From the NCBI GenBank assembly GCA_963706535.1, contig CAVPMU010000012.1:124001-188000 (forward strand): a stretch of 64,000 nucleotides of DNA, given 5' to 3'. Source of the stretch: RPQJ01 sp963706535 (GTDB lineage Bacteria; Pseudomonadota; Gammaproteobacteria; Steroidobacterales; Steroidobacteraceae). This document shows positions 17,285-26,289 of this stretch, piece by piece. The notes under the pieces were generated by a model. The model was not told the origin of the DNA, searched no databases, and worked only from the letters and a program-made list of their open reading frames with translations. Each line of letters starts with the position of its first letter. The stretch's first letter is position 1. A program made the translations under genes and the position numbers.

Positions 17285-20110
17285 TTGCTGGAGGCTGCCC
17301 TGAGGACCCGCGCCGTCTACTGGTTGCCGCTTGCCTACCTGGTGGCGGGCATCGCGTGGATCACCGGCTCGGACTACGTCCTCGGCATCCTGTTCCGTGG
17401 CGACCCGGGCGCGCTGTTGTTCGCAGGCTCGTTCAAGGGCCTGATGTTCGTCGGCGTGACGGCCCTGCTGCTGTTCGTCGTGCTGTACCTGGGGGTGGGT
17501 GTCGCCCGGCCGGCGAACGGGGCCGAAAAGCGTCGCGTTGACGCCGACCTCTGGAAGCCGCTCACGATCTTCATTCTCGCGGCCGTGGGCATCGCGGTGG
17601 CCGGAGTGGCGCTCTACCGCTCGCAGGCCGAGGAGATCCGGCGCAATCGCGCTTCCGAGCTGCGCGCGGTCGCCGACCTCAAGGTCTCGCAGATCGAGTT
17701 CTGGCTCGAGGATCGCAAGCAGGGCCTCGAGCAGGCGGCCTCCAGCCCCTTCTTCCTCGCGGCGATCGAGGAGTGGATCGCAGATGAATCGCCCACGATC
17801 CATGAGCGCCTCGACCAGCGGCTGGAGGGCATCCGCCAGGCGGATGACTTCGTGTCCGTGCAGCTTGTCGACGCCGAGGGCAGCGCACTCGCGAGCGTCG
17901 GGCCCCGCCTCGAACTGACGCCGGAGGTACGCCGCGCGATGCTGCAGGCACCGGAAGCGAACGCGCCTCCGTCCACCGGCCTGTACGTCATCCGCGATCC
18001 GGCGGGCGACGTGATGGCGATCGACCACGTCGTCGCACTGGCCCCTTCGGCGGATGATCCAGCCCGACCGCTCGGACACCTCGTCGCGCGCTCCGATCCG
18101 CGACGGCACGTGTTTTCGCTTGCGACCGCATGGCCATTGGAGGGGTCGACCGGTGAGTCGCTGCTGATCCGCCGCGAAGGCGACCAGGTCGCGGCGCTCT
18201 CCGGCATCCGATATCCGGAGCAGGCGCCCGCCAGCCGGAGCATGCCGCTCTCGCGCACCGAGCTCGCGGGCGTACGCGTCGTCCTCGGCGAGCGTGGCCC
18301 CTTCGAGACCTTCGATTATCGAGGGGTGCCGACGCTGGCGGTCGGCGTGCCGGTGCGCGGCTCGGACTGGTTCCTGCTCGCGAAGGTGGACCTCGCCGAG
18401 GTCCATGCGCCCCTGATCAGGCTGCTGCTCATGGCCTCGGCGCTGGCGGCCGCGGCGTTGATCGCGGCGGCGGCGCTGGTCCTGCTGTGGTGGCGTGGCG
18501 AGAAGCTGCGCATGGGCCTCGCGCTGGAGCGGGCCGAGCAGCGGGTGTCGGCGCTGATCGAGCACTTCGCCTGGTCGAGCCGCTTCGCGAACGACATGGT
18601 GGTGCTGATCGACGCGGATGGGCAGATCCTCGAGGCCAACGACCGGACGGCGGAGGCCTACGGCTACTCGCGGGAGGAACTGATCGGCCGGTCGATGTTC
18701 GACGCCCGCGGCGCTTCGGATGCAGAACAGGCCGAGGTGCGCCGCAATTTCGCGGCGATCAAGGAGCGCGGGCACCTGCGCTACGAAGCGCTGCACCGGC
18801 GCAAGGACGGCAGCCCGCTGCCGGTCGAGGTCAGCTCGCGGCGCATGAACATCGGCGGTCGCACGTACGTGCAGAGCATCATGCGCGACATGACCGAGCG
18901 GCGGGCGCAGCAGCAGCGCATCGCCGAGATCTCCGCCGAGCGCGACCGGCTGCTGAAGCGCCTCGAGCTGCAGTTCGAACGCATGCCGGTGGGTTGCGTG
19001 GTATCGGGGACGGACTTCCGCATGCTGCAGGTGAATGCGGCTTTCGAGCGGATCTTCGGCTACACGCGCGAGGAGCTGGACCGGGACGACGCCTGGAACC
19101 TGATCGTCCCGCTCGAACTCCGCGCATGGGTCCGCGAGTCGCTGCAGCCGCTCGCCACCAGCGATGCCTCGATGACGCTGGTGAACGAGAACCTCACGAA
19201 GTCGGGCGCGCGCATCACCTGCCGCTGGACCAACACGGCGCTGCACGGACCCTCCGGCGAGATGATCGGTCACATCGGCATGTGCGAGGACATTACCGAG
19301 CAGGTCGCGAACGAGCGCGCACTGCAGCGTTCGCGCGACCTGCTCGAGCAGCGCGTGCGCGAGCGCACCAGCGAGCTCGCGGCGGCCAAGGAGCGCGCCG
19401 AGCACGCGGACCGCGTGAAGTCGACATTCCTCTCGACGATGTCGCACGAGCTGCGCACGCCGCTCAATTCCATCCTCGGCTTCACCGACGTGGTGCTCGA
19501 GGGCCTGTCCGGGCCGCTCACCGAGGAACAGCGGCGGCACCTCGGCATCGTGCGCGAGTCCTCGGTGCACCTGCTCGGGCTGATCAACGACATGCTCGAC
19601 CTCACGCGCATCGAGGCGGGACAGCTGCGCCTGGAGATCGGCGAGGTGGACCTGCCGGACCTGCTGCGGCGGCGGGTCGAGGGATTCGAGGCCGAGGCCG
19701 CGCGCAAGGGACTCGCGCTCGCGGTCTCGATCGAGGCAGGCATGCGCGCCATCCACAGCGACGCCAAGCGGGTGTCCCAGATCGTCGACAACCTGCTGTC
19801 GAACGCGGTCAAGTTCACGGAGCAAGGATCGGTGGAGCTCGCGGCCCGCCTCGTCGGCGACCGCGTCGAGGTGTCGGTCATCGACACGGGGCCGGGCATC
19901 GACCCGGGAGACCTGCCACTGCTGTTCAAGCCGTTCTTCACCCAGGCGGCCGGTTCGCCGGGCCGCATGCATGAGGGCCTCGGCCTCGGCCTGCCGATTT
20001 CGCGCCATCTCGCCGAGGCGCTCGGCGGGACGATCAGCGTCGCGAGCGAGCCGGGCCATGGCAGCCGCTTCACCGTGTCGCTGCCCGTCGCGGTTGCGGG
20101 TGCGGCATGA
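17285..20110 (+). CDS. Membrane-bound PAS hybrid-free sensor histidine kinase
   Basis: 941-residue sensor kinase. The N-terminus has hydrophobic segments (about 10-30, 45-68, 92-110). An extracytoplasmic sensor region (about 112-375) opens with a helix of the form seen in CHASE/Cache-like domains. A further membrane segment spans about 377-402. Two PAS domains lie near 432-545 (ILEANDRTAEAYGYSREEL) and 560-690 (MLQVNAAFERIFGYTREEL). A coiled segment leads to HisKA with phospho-acceptor H721 (STMSHELRTPLNS). The ATPase has the N box DNLLSNAVKF, G1 DTGPGID and G2 GLGLGLPIS. There is no receiver domain and no response regulator nearby. TTG 17285 is the likely start. The stop overlaps the next gene as ATGA. 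Confidence 0.9.
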   Translation: MLEAALRTRAVYWLPLAYLVAGIAWITGSDYVLGILFRGDPGALLFAGSFKGLMFVGVTALLLFVVLYLGVGVARPANGAEKRRVDADLWKPLTIFILAAVGIAVAGVALYRSQAEEIRRNRASELRAVADLKVSQIEFWLEDRKQGLEQAASSPFFLAAIEEWIADESPTIHERLDQRLEGIRQADDFVSVQLVDAEGSALASVGPRLELTPEVRRAMLQAPEANAPPSTGLYVIRDPAGDVMAIDHVVALAPSADDPARPLGHLVARSDPRRHVFSLATAWPLEGSTGESLLIRREGDQVAALSGIRYPEQAPASRSMPLSRTELAGVRVVLGERGPFETFDYRGVPTLAVGVPVRGSDWFLLAKVDLAEVHAPLIRLLLMASALAAAALIAAAALVLLWWRGEKLRMGLALERAEQRVSALIEHFAWSSRFANDMVVLIDADGQILEANDRTAEAYGYSREELIGRSMFDARGASDAEQAEVRRNFAAIKERGHLRYEALHRRKDGSPLPVEVSSRRMNIGGRTYVQSIMRDMTERRAQQQRIAEISAERDRLLKRLELQFERMPVGCVVSGTDFRMLQVNAAFERIFGYTREELDRDDAWNLIVPLELRAWVRESLQPLATSDASMTLVNENLTKSGARITCRWTNTALHGPSGEMIGHIGMCEDITEQVANERALQRSRDLLEQRVRERTSELAAAKERAEHADRVKSTFLSTMSHELRTPLNSILGFTDVVLEGLSGPLTEEQRRHLGIVRESSVHLLGLINDMLDLTRIEAGQLRLEIGEVDLPDLLRRRVEGFEAEAARKGLALAVSIEAGMRAIHSDAKRVSQIVDNLLSNAVKFTEQGSVELAARLVGDRVEVSVIDTGPGIDPGDLPLLFKPFFTQAAGSPGRMHEGLGLGLPISRHLAEALGGTISVASEPGHGSRFTVSLPVAVAGAA

Positions 20111-20991
20111 CGACGTACGTGCCGCGTCGTGAACCCGAGCACACCGACCTGCGCCTGCGCGGCCTGCGTCATCACCTCACCACCTGGCGCGGCGAGGACG
20201 ACGAACCGGTGTTGCTGCTGCACGGCTGGATGGATACCGGCGACACGTTCCAGTTCCTCGCCGATGCCATGTCCGGCCGCCGGACGCTGGTCGCGCCGGA
20301 CTGGCGCGGCTTCGGCCGCTCGGAGTGGCCGCCGGACGGCTACTGGTTTCCCGATTACTACGCCGACCTCGATGCGCTGCTCGACGTACTGTCGCCACAG
20401 GCGCCCGCGACCCTCGTCGGGCACAGCATGGGCGGCAACATCGCCATGACCTATGCCGGCATCCGGCCCGAGCGCGTGCGCCGGGTCGTCTGCATCGAGG
20501 GGTTCGGCCTCGCGCGCACCCGGCCGGAGCAGGCCCCTGGTCGCTATCGGGAATGGCTGCGGCAGCTGCGCGAGCCCGCGACCTTCGCGAGCTTCCCGTC
20601 GTTCGAATCCTTCGCGCACCTGCTCGCCCGTCGCAATCCGCGGCTGACGCCGGAGCGCGCCGGGTTCATCGCCCGCGCCTGGGCGGAGCGTGCCGAGGAC
20701 GCCACGGTCCGGGTCCGCTCCGATCCGGCGCACAAGCGCGTCAACCCGGTGCTCTACCGACGCGATGAGGCAGAGGCTTGCTGGCGCGAAGTGGCCGCCC
20801 GGGTGCTCTACGTGATCGGCGCAGAGTCGGAATTCATGGCGCGCCTGGGTGGCGAGGGGGACCCCGCGCACATGGCGGAATTCATCCGCCATCTCGAGCC
20901 CTGCATCATCCCGGATGCGGGCCACATGCTGCACCACGAGCAGCCCGGGCTGCTCGCACGCGCCATCGAGGCATTCCTGGAGGACACATGA
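20107..20991 (+). CDS. Alpha/beta hydrolase
   Basis: 294-residue hydrolase with an intact triad: the oxyanion motif LLLHGWMDTGDTF, the nucleophile elbow LVGHSMGGNIA, an acid in the RVLYVIGAESEF region and the histidine in IPDAGHMLHHEQP. Substrate unknown; the sequence resembles esterases or epoxide-hydrolase relatives of the broad AB-hydrolase_1 family. It overlaps the histidine kinase stop and the start of the DUF2238 gene, each by ATGA, so the three are translationally coupled. This suggests a shared membrane- or lipid-related function, but that is inference. Confidence 0.85.
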   Translation: MTTYVPRREPEHTDLRLRGLRHHLTTWRGEDDEPVLLLHGWMDTGDTFQFLADAMSGRRTLVAPDWRGFGRSEWPPDGYWFPDYYADLDALLDVLSPQAPATLVGHSMGGNIAMTYAGIRPERVRRVVCIEGFGLARTRPEQAPGRYREWLRQLREPATFASFPSFESFAHLLARRNPRLTPERAGFIARAWAERAEDATVRVRSDPAHKRVNPVLYRRDEAEACWREVAARVLYVIGAESEFMARLGGEGDPAHMAEFIRHLEPCIIPDAGHMLHHEQPGLLARAIEAFLEDT

Positions 20992-21638
20992 ACGCGACTG
21001 TGCAAGACCGCCTGCCGGCTGCGCTGCTGCTGGGCGTCGCGGTGGCGCTGGTCGCCTCCGGGATACGACCATACGACCGCCTCACCTGGTTGCTCGAGGT
21101 GTTGCCGGTCCTGATCGCGGCGCCGCTGCTGATCGCGACGCGACGCAGTTTTCCGCTCACGCCGCTCGTCTACTGGCTGGTCGCGATCCACAGCCTGATC
21201 CTCATCCTCGGCGGGCACTACACGTATGCGCGCGTTCCGCTCGGCTTCTGGATCCAGGACTGGTTCGACTTCACCCGCAACCACTACGACCGCATCGGCC
21301 ACCTGATGCAGGGCTTCGGCCCGGCCATCGTCATCCGCGAGCTGCTGATCCGCACCTCGCCGCTCGCGCCCGGCAAGTGGCTCTTCACGATCGTGCTGTT
21401 CACGGTGCTCGGCATCAGCGCGACCTACGAGTTCATCGAGTGGGGGACGGCGCTCGCGAGCGAGGAGGCCTCGGAGGCCTTCCTCGGCACCCAGGGCGAC
21501 GTCTGGGACACCCAGTGGGACATGTTCCTGGCCGGCTGCGGCGCGATCCTCGCCCAGTTCGTCTTCGATCGTCTGCACGACCGCCAGCTCGCGGTCGTCG
21601 ATCCCGCCATCCGGCACAAGGTCGCGCCGCGCGCCTGA
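20988..21638 (+). CDS. DUF2238 (YjdF-type) membrane protein
   Basis: 216-residue inner-membrane protein with about six hydrophobic segments. The family signature is visible: HSLILILGGHYTYARVPLG, NHYDRIGHLMQGFGPAI, TYEFIEWGTAL and the acidic GTQGDVWDTQWDM. Function of this family is unknown; the conserved His, Asp and Glu residues in or next to helices would suit metal binding or lipid chemistry. It is the last gene of an operon with the PAS histidine kinase and an alpha/beta hydrolase. Confidence 0.85.
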   Translation: MNATVQDRLPAALLLGVAVALVASGIRPYDRLTWLLEVLPVLIAAPLLIATRRSFPLTPLVYWLVAIHSLILILGGHYTYARVPLGFWIQDWFDFTRNHYDRIGHLMQGFGPAIVIRELLIRTSPLAPGKWLFTIVLFTVLGISATYEFIEWGTALASEEASEAFLGTQGDVWDTQWDMFLAGCGAILAQFVFDRLHDRQLAVVDPAIRHKVAPRA

Positions 21639-21732
21639 GGCCGCGGCCGGCGCGCGCTCGCGGCGTGGTCCGCGCATTCCGCAATGTGAGCGGTTGCGCC
21701 TTGCGGGATACTCGTTCGCAGAGGTGGAGAGC

Positions 21733-23112
21733 ATGCGGCGGTGGACACGTCGCGGATTCCTCACGGCCGGACTCGGACTCGCCGGCTGTGTCGCTACCGA
21801 TCGTCCGCCGCTCGGGCCCTTGTACCGGCCCACGCGCGAGAACCTCGGCCAGCCGCCACTGATCGTGATTCCCGGCGCCTTCGGCTCGCGGCTGTGCGAC
21901 CGCCGCACCGGCCGCGAGCTGTGGCCGCGTTCGAATCCCAGCCTGCTGGTCAGCAACTACCGCGAGCTCGAGTTGGCCATCGACGAGCGGAGGCTCGCGC
22001 CCGTGGCGGGCAACGTCGAGGCCTACGCCGTGTTCGAGGAGGGCCTCGGTCGCGACTTCTACGGCCGGGTGCTGCGGACGCTCGAGCGCGCCGGGGGCTA
22101 CTCGCAATGCCGGGTCGGCGAGCAACCGCGCCCGGACCGGCGCAGCTACTACGTCTATCCCTACGATTTCCGCCTCGAGAACGTCGAGGCCGTGCAGGGA
22201 TTGCACGCGCTCATCGAGCAGATCCGGCTCGACTGGGGCGACCCGGGTCTGCGGGTGGACGTACTGGCGCACTCCAACGGCGGCCTGCTGGCCCGCTACT
22301 ACGTGCGCTACGGCACCGCCTCGTTACCTGCCGAAGGCCCCCTCCGACCCACGCACGACGGGGCGTCCGCGATACGCCGCCTGCTGCTCGTCGGCACGCC
22401 GAATCTCGGCACGATGCAGCCGGTGCTGTCGCACCTGCGCGGCGAGGAAGTCGGGTTCGGCCACATCCCTCAGGAAGTCATGGCGAGCTGTCCCGGGGCG
22501 ACGCAGATGATGCCGCACCCCGCGCTGCCGTGGCTCGTCGACCTGGCGGGGCGCCACCAGCACGCCGACCTCTACGACATCGCGACCTGGCGCGAGCGGC
22601 GCTGGTCGATCTTCGATCCGCGCGTCGCCGAGCGCACGATCTCGCAGCACGGCGGGGGCGCGGCCGGGCGCCGATACCTCGAGGTGCTGCGGGAGTTTCA
22701 CGCCCTGCACCTGCAGCGCGGACGGCGCTTCATCGAGTCGCTCGCGGTGCCGGGCGGCCCCGACGACGTGCGTCCCTTCGTCTTCGGCGGCGACTGCGAA
22801 CTGACGCTCGCACGCCTGGTCGAGGAGGAAGTCGACGGACGCATCCACGCGCGCGAGTGGCACCGTGACATCGCAAACCCGCGCCGCGGCGTGGACTACG
22901 AGGCGCTGATGTTCGAGCCCGGCGACACCGTGGTGACGCGCGCCTCGCTGCTCGGGCGCCGCACGCTCAACGTAGCCGCGCCGCGCTCGGAGATCGAGTC
23001 GCTGCAGGTGGCGCACAGCGTGTTCCTCTGCGAGCACCACCAGCAGCTCACCGGCAACCCGACGTTCCAGGACAACCTGCTGAACGTGCTGCTGTCGGTC
23101 GACGCGTCGTGA
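21733..23112 (+). CDS. LCAT/PDAT-like lipase-acyltransferase, Tat lipoprotein
   Basis: 459-residue protein with both a twin-arginine motif (WTRRGFLTAG) and a lipobox (LAGC), so it is probably exported folded and lipid-anchored. The domain resembles lecithin:cholesterol acyltransferases: IVIPGAFGSRL, YVYPYDFR, then VDVLAHSNGGLLARYYV with the catalytic serine, and LLLVGTPNLGTMQ. It may hydrolyse or transacylate phospholipids at the cell envelope. ATG 21733 follows a strong ribosome site (gaggtggag); the frame is open 13 codons upstream. It ends 11 bp before the convergent DUF885 gene. Confidence 0.82.
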   Translation: MRRWTRRGFLTAGLGLAGCVATDRPPLGPLYRPTRENLGQPPLIVIPGAFGSRLCDRRTGRELWPRSNPSLLVSNYRELELAIDERRLAPVAGNVEAYAVFEEGLGRDFYGRVLRTLERAGGYSQCRVGEQPRPDRRSYYVYPYDFRLENVEAVQGLHALIEQIRLDWGDPGLRVDVLAHSNGGLLARYYVRYGTASLPAEGPLRPTHDGASAIRRLLLVGTPNLGTMQPVLSHLRGEEVGFGHIPQEVMASCPGATQMMPHPALPWLVDLAGRHQHADLYDIATWRERRWSIFDPRVAERTISQHGGGAAGRRYLEVLREFHALHLQRGRRFIESLAVPGGPDDVRPFVFGGDCELTLARLVEEEVDGRIHAREWHRDIANPRRGVDYEALMFEPGDTVVTRASLLGRRTLNVAAPRSEIESLQVAHSVFLCEHHQQLTGNPTFQDNLLNVLLSVDAS

Positions 23113-23123
23113 GGCCGGCGGCG

Positions 23124-24908
23124 CTAGCGGATCGGCTCGTCGAACAGCAGCGCGCGCACGAAGCGCACCGGCGGCGAGCCGAACGACAGGGCGCGGTCAT
23201 GGTAGGCGCGCTGGTCGAAGCGCGTGCCGGCGCGCCGCTCGGCCTCGGCGCGCATGTCGGCGTGCTCGAGGTAGCCGACGAAATACGTCGACAGCTGCGC
23301 CGAGGTGAGTTGCGCGCGCACCCACTTGCCCGCGGCCTCGCGCTCCTCCTGGAAACCGGTCTGCGTCATCAGCTGCATCGCCTGCTCGCGCGACATGCCG
23401 TCGACGTGGATCGCGGTGTCCATGATGGCGTTGGTGACCGCGCGCAGGTACCACTTGAGCTGGATCAGGCGCATGAGCGGGTCCTCGCCGCGGAAGCCCT
23501 GCTCCTGCATCACGCGCTCGGTGTAGACCGCCCAGCCCTCGACGAACGGACCCGAGAACAGCATGGCGCGCAGCACCGACGGGTAGCGGTTCGAGTGGGC
23601 GATCTGCAGGTAGTGGCCGGGCATCGCCTCGTGGATGGTCAGGTTGGCGATCGAGCGGCTGTTGTACTCGCGCAGGAACGAGTCCACCTGCTGGTCGGTC
23701 CACTCGGTCGGGATCGGCGAGACGGCATAGAAGGTGCGCCGACCCTTGTCGAGCGGCCCCGGCGAGTCGCAGTAGGCAACCGCCACGCCGCGCTGGAACT
23801 CCGGCATCAGGATGATCTCGAGCGGCTCGTCCGGGACCGTAACGAAGCCCCTGGCACGCACGAAGGCCGTGGTTTCCTCGAGCGTTGCGCGCGCGAGGTC
23901 GACCACCGCTTCCCGCGCCGGGCGGTCCGCGTAGGCGAGCTCGAGGGCGGCGGCGATGGCCGCCTGCTGCTGCTCGCGCGTCGGCGAGTCGGGCAGCGCC
24001 GGTGCGCCGTCACGCCCGGCCAGCACCTTGCGCGCAACCTCGTACATGCGCTCGCGCGTGCGCAGCACCTCGGCCTCGGCGCGACTGCGGATCTCCTGCC
24101 GCGAGAGCGGCGACATCAGCGCGAAGGCGAGCTTTTCCTCGTAGAGTTCGCGCCCGATGCGGAACTCCCCCTGTGCCTTCGGCTTCAGGTCCGACTCGAG
24201 CCATTTCTGGTGCTGCTGTACCGCGATGCGCGCGGCATCGATGGCCTTCTGCAGCCGGGTACGTCCGGCCTCGTCCAGCGCGCCGAGCGCCGGCACCACG
24301 AGCCCGTCCACCAGGCTCAGCACCCCCGGGTTCTGCTTGATCGCGGTCTCGGCGTGGATCGCCGGCACACGCTCGGGCACCAGGTTTGCGCGCTGCTGCT
24401 CGAGCAGGCGTGGCAGCTTCTCCAGTCGCAACGTCACGGCCGCGAGGCGCTCGGCCAGCGGCGCGTAGTCCCGTGCCAGCAGGCCGTACAGCGACTGGCC
24501 CGCAAGCTGCGTGTAGAGCAGCGGGTCCCACGACCAGTCGCGATAGCGCTCCTCCGACCAGACCGCGTAGCGCAGCTGGTTCTGGAGCATCGCGGCGTCG
24601 ACCTGGTTGGCACGCGACAGCGCGGTGCGGTCGATGGCCCCGAGTTCCGCCAGCACCGTCTTCGCCCACGCGAGCGAGCGTGCACGGCCGTCCGCGCCGA
24701 GGTCGTCGAGTTCGCCGTCGTAGCGGTGGTCGCCCAGCGCGGTCGCATACACGGGGGAGTAGCGGCCGAACTCGTCGACGAAGCGACGCCCCAGTGTCTC
24801 GAACTGCGCATCTGCGGTCGGCGTGCCGGCGGAGGCGGGCGGTGTGGCGATGAACAACGCCGCCAGCAGGGTCGTGATGAATCCGGTACGCCGCGCGTGT
24901 GGGTGCAT
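23124..24908 (-). CDS. DUF885 family exported metallopeptidase-like protein
   Basis: 594-residue protein with a Sec signal (TGFITTLLAALFIATPPASA). The family's metal motif is present as H426-E-A-M-P-G-H432, followed by E457 in FVEGWAVYTERV, resembling the HExxH...E arrangement of gluzincins. Conserved blocks FRIGRELYEEKL and SPTREQQ also fit DUF885. It is likely a periplasmic zinc-dependent peptidase or hydrolase, though few members have been characterised. ATG 24908 places the signal at the N-terminus; the frame continues upstream on the opposite strand of the MFS gene, but that extension is compositional. It is convergent with the lipase gene and divergent from the MFS gene. Confidence 0.85.
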   Translation of the reverse strand: MHPHARRTGFITTLLAALFIATPPASAGTPTADAQFETLGRRFVDEFGRYSPVYATALGDHRYDGELDDLGADGRARSLAWAKTVLAELGAIDRTALSRANQVDAAMLQNQLRYAVWSEERYRDWSWDPLLYTQLAGQSLYGLLARDYAPLAERLAAVTLRLEKLPRLLEQQRANLVPERVPAIHAETAIKQNPGVLSLVDGLVVPALGALDEAGRTRLQKAIDAARIAVQQHQKWLESDLKPKAQGEFRIGRELYEEKLAFALMSPLSRQEIRSRAEAEVLRTRERMYEVARKVLAGRDGAPALPDSPTREQQQAAIAAALELAYADRPAREAVVDLARATLEETTAFVRARGFVTVPDEPLEIILMPEFQRGVAVAYCDSPGPLDKGRRTFYAVSPIPTEWTDQQVDSFLREYNSRSIANLTIHEAMPGHYLQIAHSNRYPSVLRAMLFSGPFVEGWAVYTERVMQEQGFRGEDPLMRLIQLKWYLRAVTNAIMDTAIHVDGMSREQAMQLMTQTGFQEEREAAGKWVRAQLTSAQLSTYFVGYLEHADMRAEAERRAGTRFDQRAYHDRALSFGSPPVRFVRALLFDEPIR

Positions 24909-24992
24909 TTCGAACTCCGTGCCGTCGAGGAAAGGACGGTGGCGCGGTATGCTGCCACGACCGATGAAAGCAATCACCCCTCGCGCGGCTCG

Positions 24993-26240
24993 ATGAGCGC
25001 CGTGCCTGCAGGGCGCCACGCGCTCTACCGCAACCGGGACTTCCTGCTGTACCTCTCGGCGCGCTTCCTCGCGACGCTGGCGGTGCAGATGCAGACCGTC
25101 GCGGTCGGCTGGCAGGTCTACGAGGTCACGCGCGACCCGCTCGACCTCGGCTTGATCGGCCTGTCGCAGTTCCTGCCGTTCGTACTGCTGATCCTGCCGG
25201 CCGGGCACCTCGCGGACAGCCGCGACCGGCGCCGCATCATGACGGTCTGCTACGGGGTGCTGGCGGTCTGCGCGGTCCTGCTGTTCGTGCTCGCCACGCG
25301 CGGCTTCGGCTCGGCGGTGCCGGTGTTCGCGGTGATGGTGCTGTTCGGCATCGCCCGCGCGCTCGGCATGCCCACGGGCCAGGCGTTGCTGCCGAACCTC
25401 GTCGAGCGCGAGGACTTCGGCCGGGCCGTCGCCCTCAATTCCTCGACCTGGCACGTGGCCACGATCGTCGGGCCCGCGCTCGGCGGTGTCGTGTACCTGG
25501 CCGGCGCGCCCACCGTCTACGCGACGGTCGCGGTGCTGCTCGTCGTCGCGGCCGTCTTCACGCTGGCCCTGCGTCGCGGCGGCGAGGATGGCGGCGCCCG
25601 CGAGCCCGCGACCTGGGATGCCCTGCTGTCCGGGCTGCGCTTCGTCCGCCGCCGCCGGCCGGTGCTCGGGGCGATCTCGCTCGACCTGTTCGCGGTGCTG
25701 TTCGGCGGCGCGACCGCGCTGCTCCCGGTGTATGCCGCCGACGTGCTGCACGTCGGCCCGGGTGGCCTCGGCCTGATGCGCACGGCGCCCGGCGTCGGTG
25801 CCGCGGTTTGCGGCCTGGCCCTGAGCGCCCTGCCGATCAGCCGCAACGTCGGGCGCTGGATGTTCGGAGGCGTGATCGTGTTCGGTTTCGGGACCGTCGT
25901 CTTCGGCCTCTCCACCAGCTTCTGGCTCAGCGTCGTCGCGCTGTCCGCGATGGGCGCCGCCGACATGGTGAGCGTCTACATCCGCCACCTGCTGGTGCAG
26001 CTCGAGACGCCGGACGAGATCCGCGGACGGGTGAGCGCGGTCAATGCCGTTTTCATCGGCGCCTCGAACGAGCTGGGCGAGTTCGAGTCGGGCGTCACGG
26101 CGGCGTTGTTCGGCACCGTGCCCGCCGTGGTGGTGGGCGGTTGCGCCACGCTGGTCGTCGCGGGCGTGTGGATGCGCCTGTTCCCGGAACTCGCGACCAT
26201 GCAGCGCTTCCCGGAACCTGCCCGCGATTCGCCGGCCTGA
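24993..26240 (+). CDS. MFS transporter (EntS-like)
   Basis: 415-residue carrier with about twelve membrane segments, of the MFS_3 group that includes enterobactin exporters. Motifs include YRNRDFLLYLSARFLATLAV, the helix 2-3 loop AGHLADSRDRRRIM and TPDEIRGRVSAVNAVFIG. No siderophore biosynthesis genes are nearby, so the substrate is unknown. ATG 24993 matches the family N-terminus. Only 49 bp separate its stop from the downstream radical SAM start, but a LexA-like box in that gap suggests the next gene has its own promoter. Confidence 0.85.
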   Translation: MSAVPAGRHALYRNRDFLLYLSARFLATLAVQMQTVAVGWQVYEVTRDPLDLGLIGLSQFLPFVLLILPAGHLADSRDRRRIMTVCYGVLAVCAVLLFVLATRGFGSAVPVFAVMVLFGIARALGMPTGQALLPNLVEREDFGRAVALNSSTWHVATIVGPALGGVVYLAGAPTVYATVAVLLVVAAVFTLALRRGGEDGGAREPATWDALLSGLRFVRRRRPVLGAISLDLFAVLFGGATALLPVYAADVLHVGPGGLGLMRTAPGVGAAVCGLALSALPISRNVGRWMFGGVIVFGFGTVVFGLSTSFWLSVVALSAMGAADMVSVYIRHLLVQLETPDEIRGRVSAVNAVFIGASNELGEFESGVTAALFGTVPAVVVGGCATLVVAGVWMRLFPELATMQRFPEPARDSPA

Positions 26241-26243
26241 CAA

Positions 26244-26259
26244 CTGTACAAACATACAG
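26244..26259 (+). promoter_or_regulatory. LexA (SOS) box
   Basis: CTGT-N8-ACAG: ctgtacaaacatacag, an exact match to the half-site core and spacing of the gammaproteobacterial LexA consensus. It follows the MFS stop by three bases and precedes the radical SAM start by 30 bases. Only regulation of the downstream gene makes sense from this position. Confidence 0.72.
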
Positions 26260-26289
26260 TATGGTATGCCCATGCGCAGGGCGGATCGC

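Noticed and set aside
17048..20059. Long minus-strand reading frame (about 1000 codons) opposite the histidine kinase
   Set aside because: Arg/Gly/His-rich translation without motifs; it mirrors codon bias of the real gene on the other strand.
23109..24992. N-terminal extension of the MFS gene over the DUF885 gene
   Set aside because: The frame is open by base composition only; MFS homology begins at ATG 24993 and the antisense DUF885 gene is well supported.
26260..26289. Radical SAM translation starting at ATG 26266 or 26272
   Set aside because: These lie within a few bases of the LexA box, and the family N-terminus aligns with ATG 26290.
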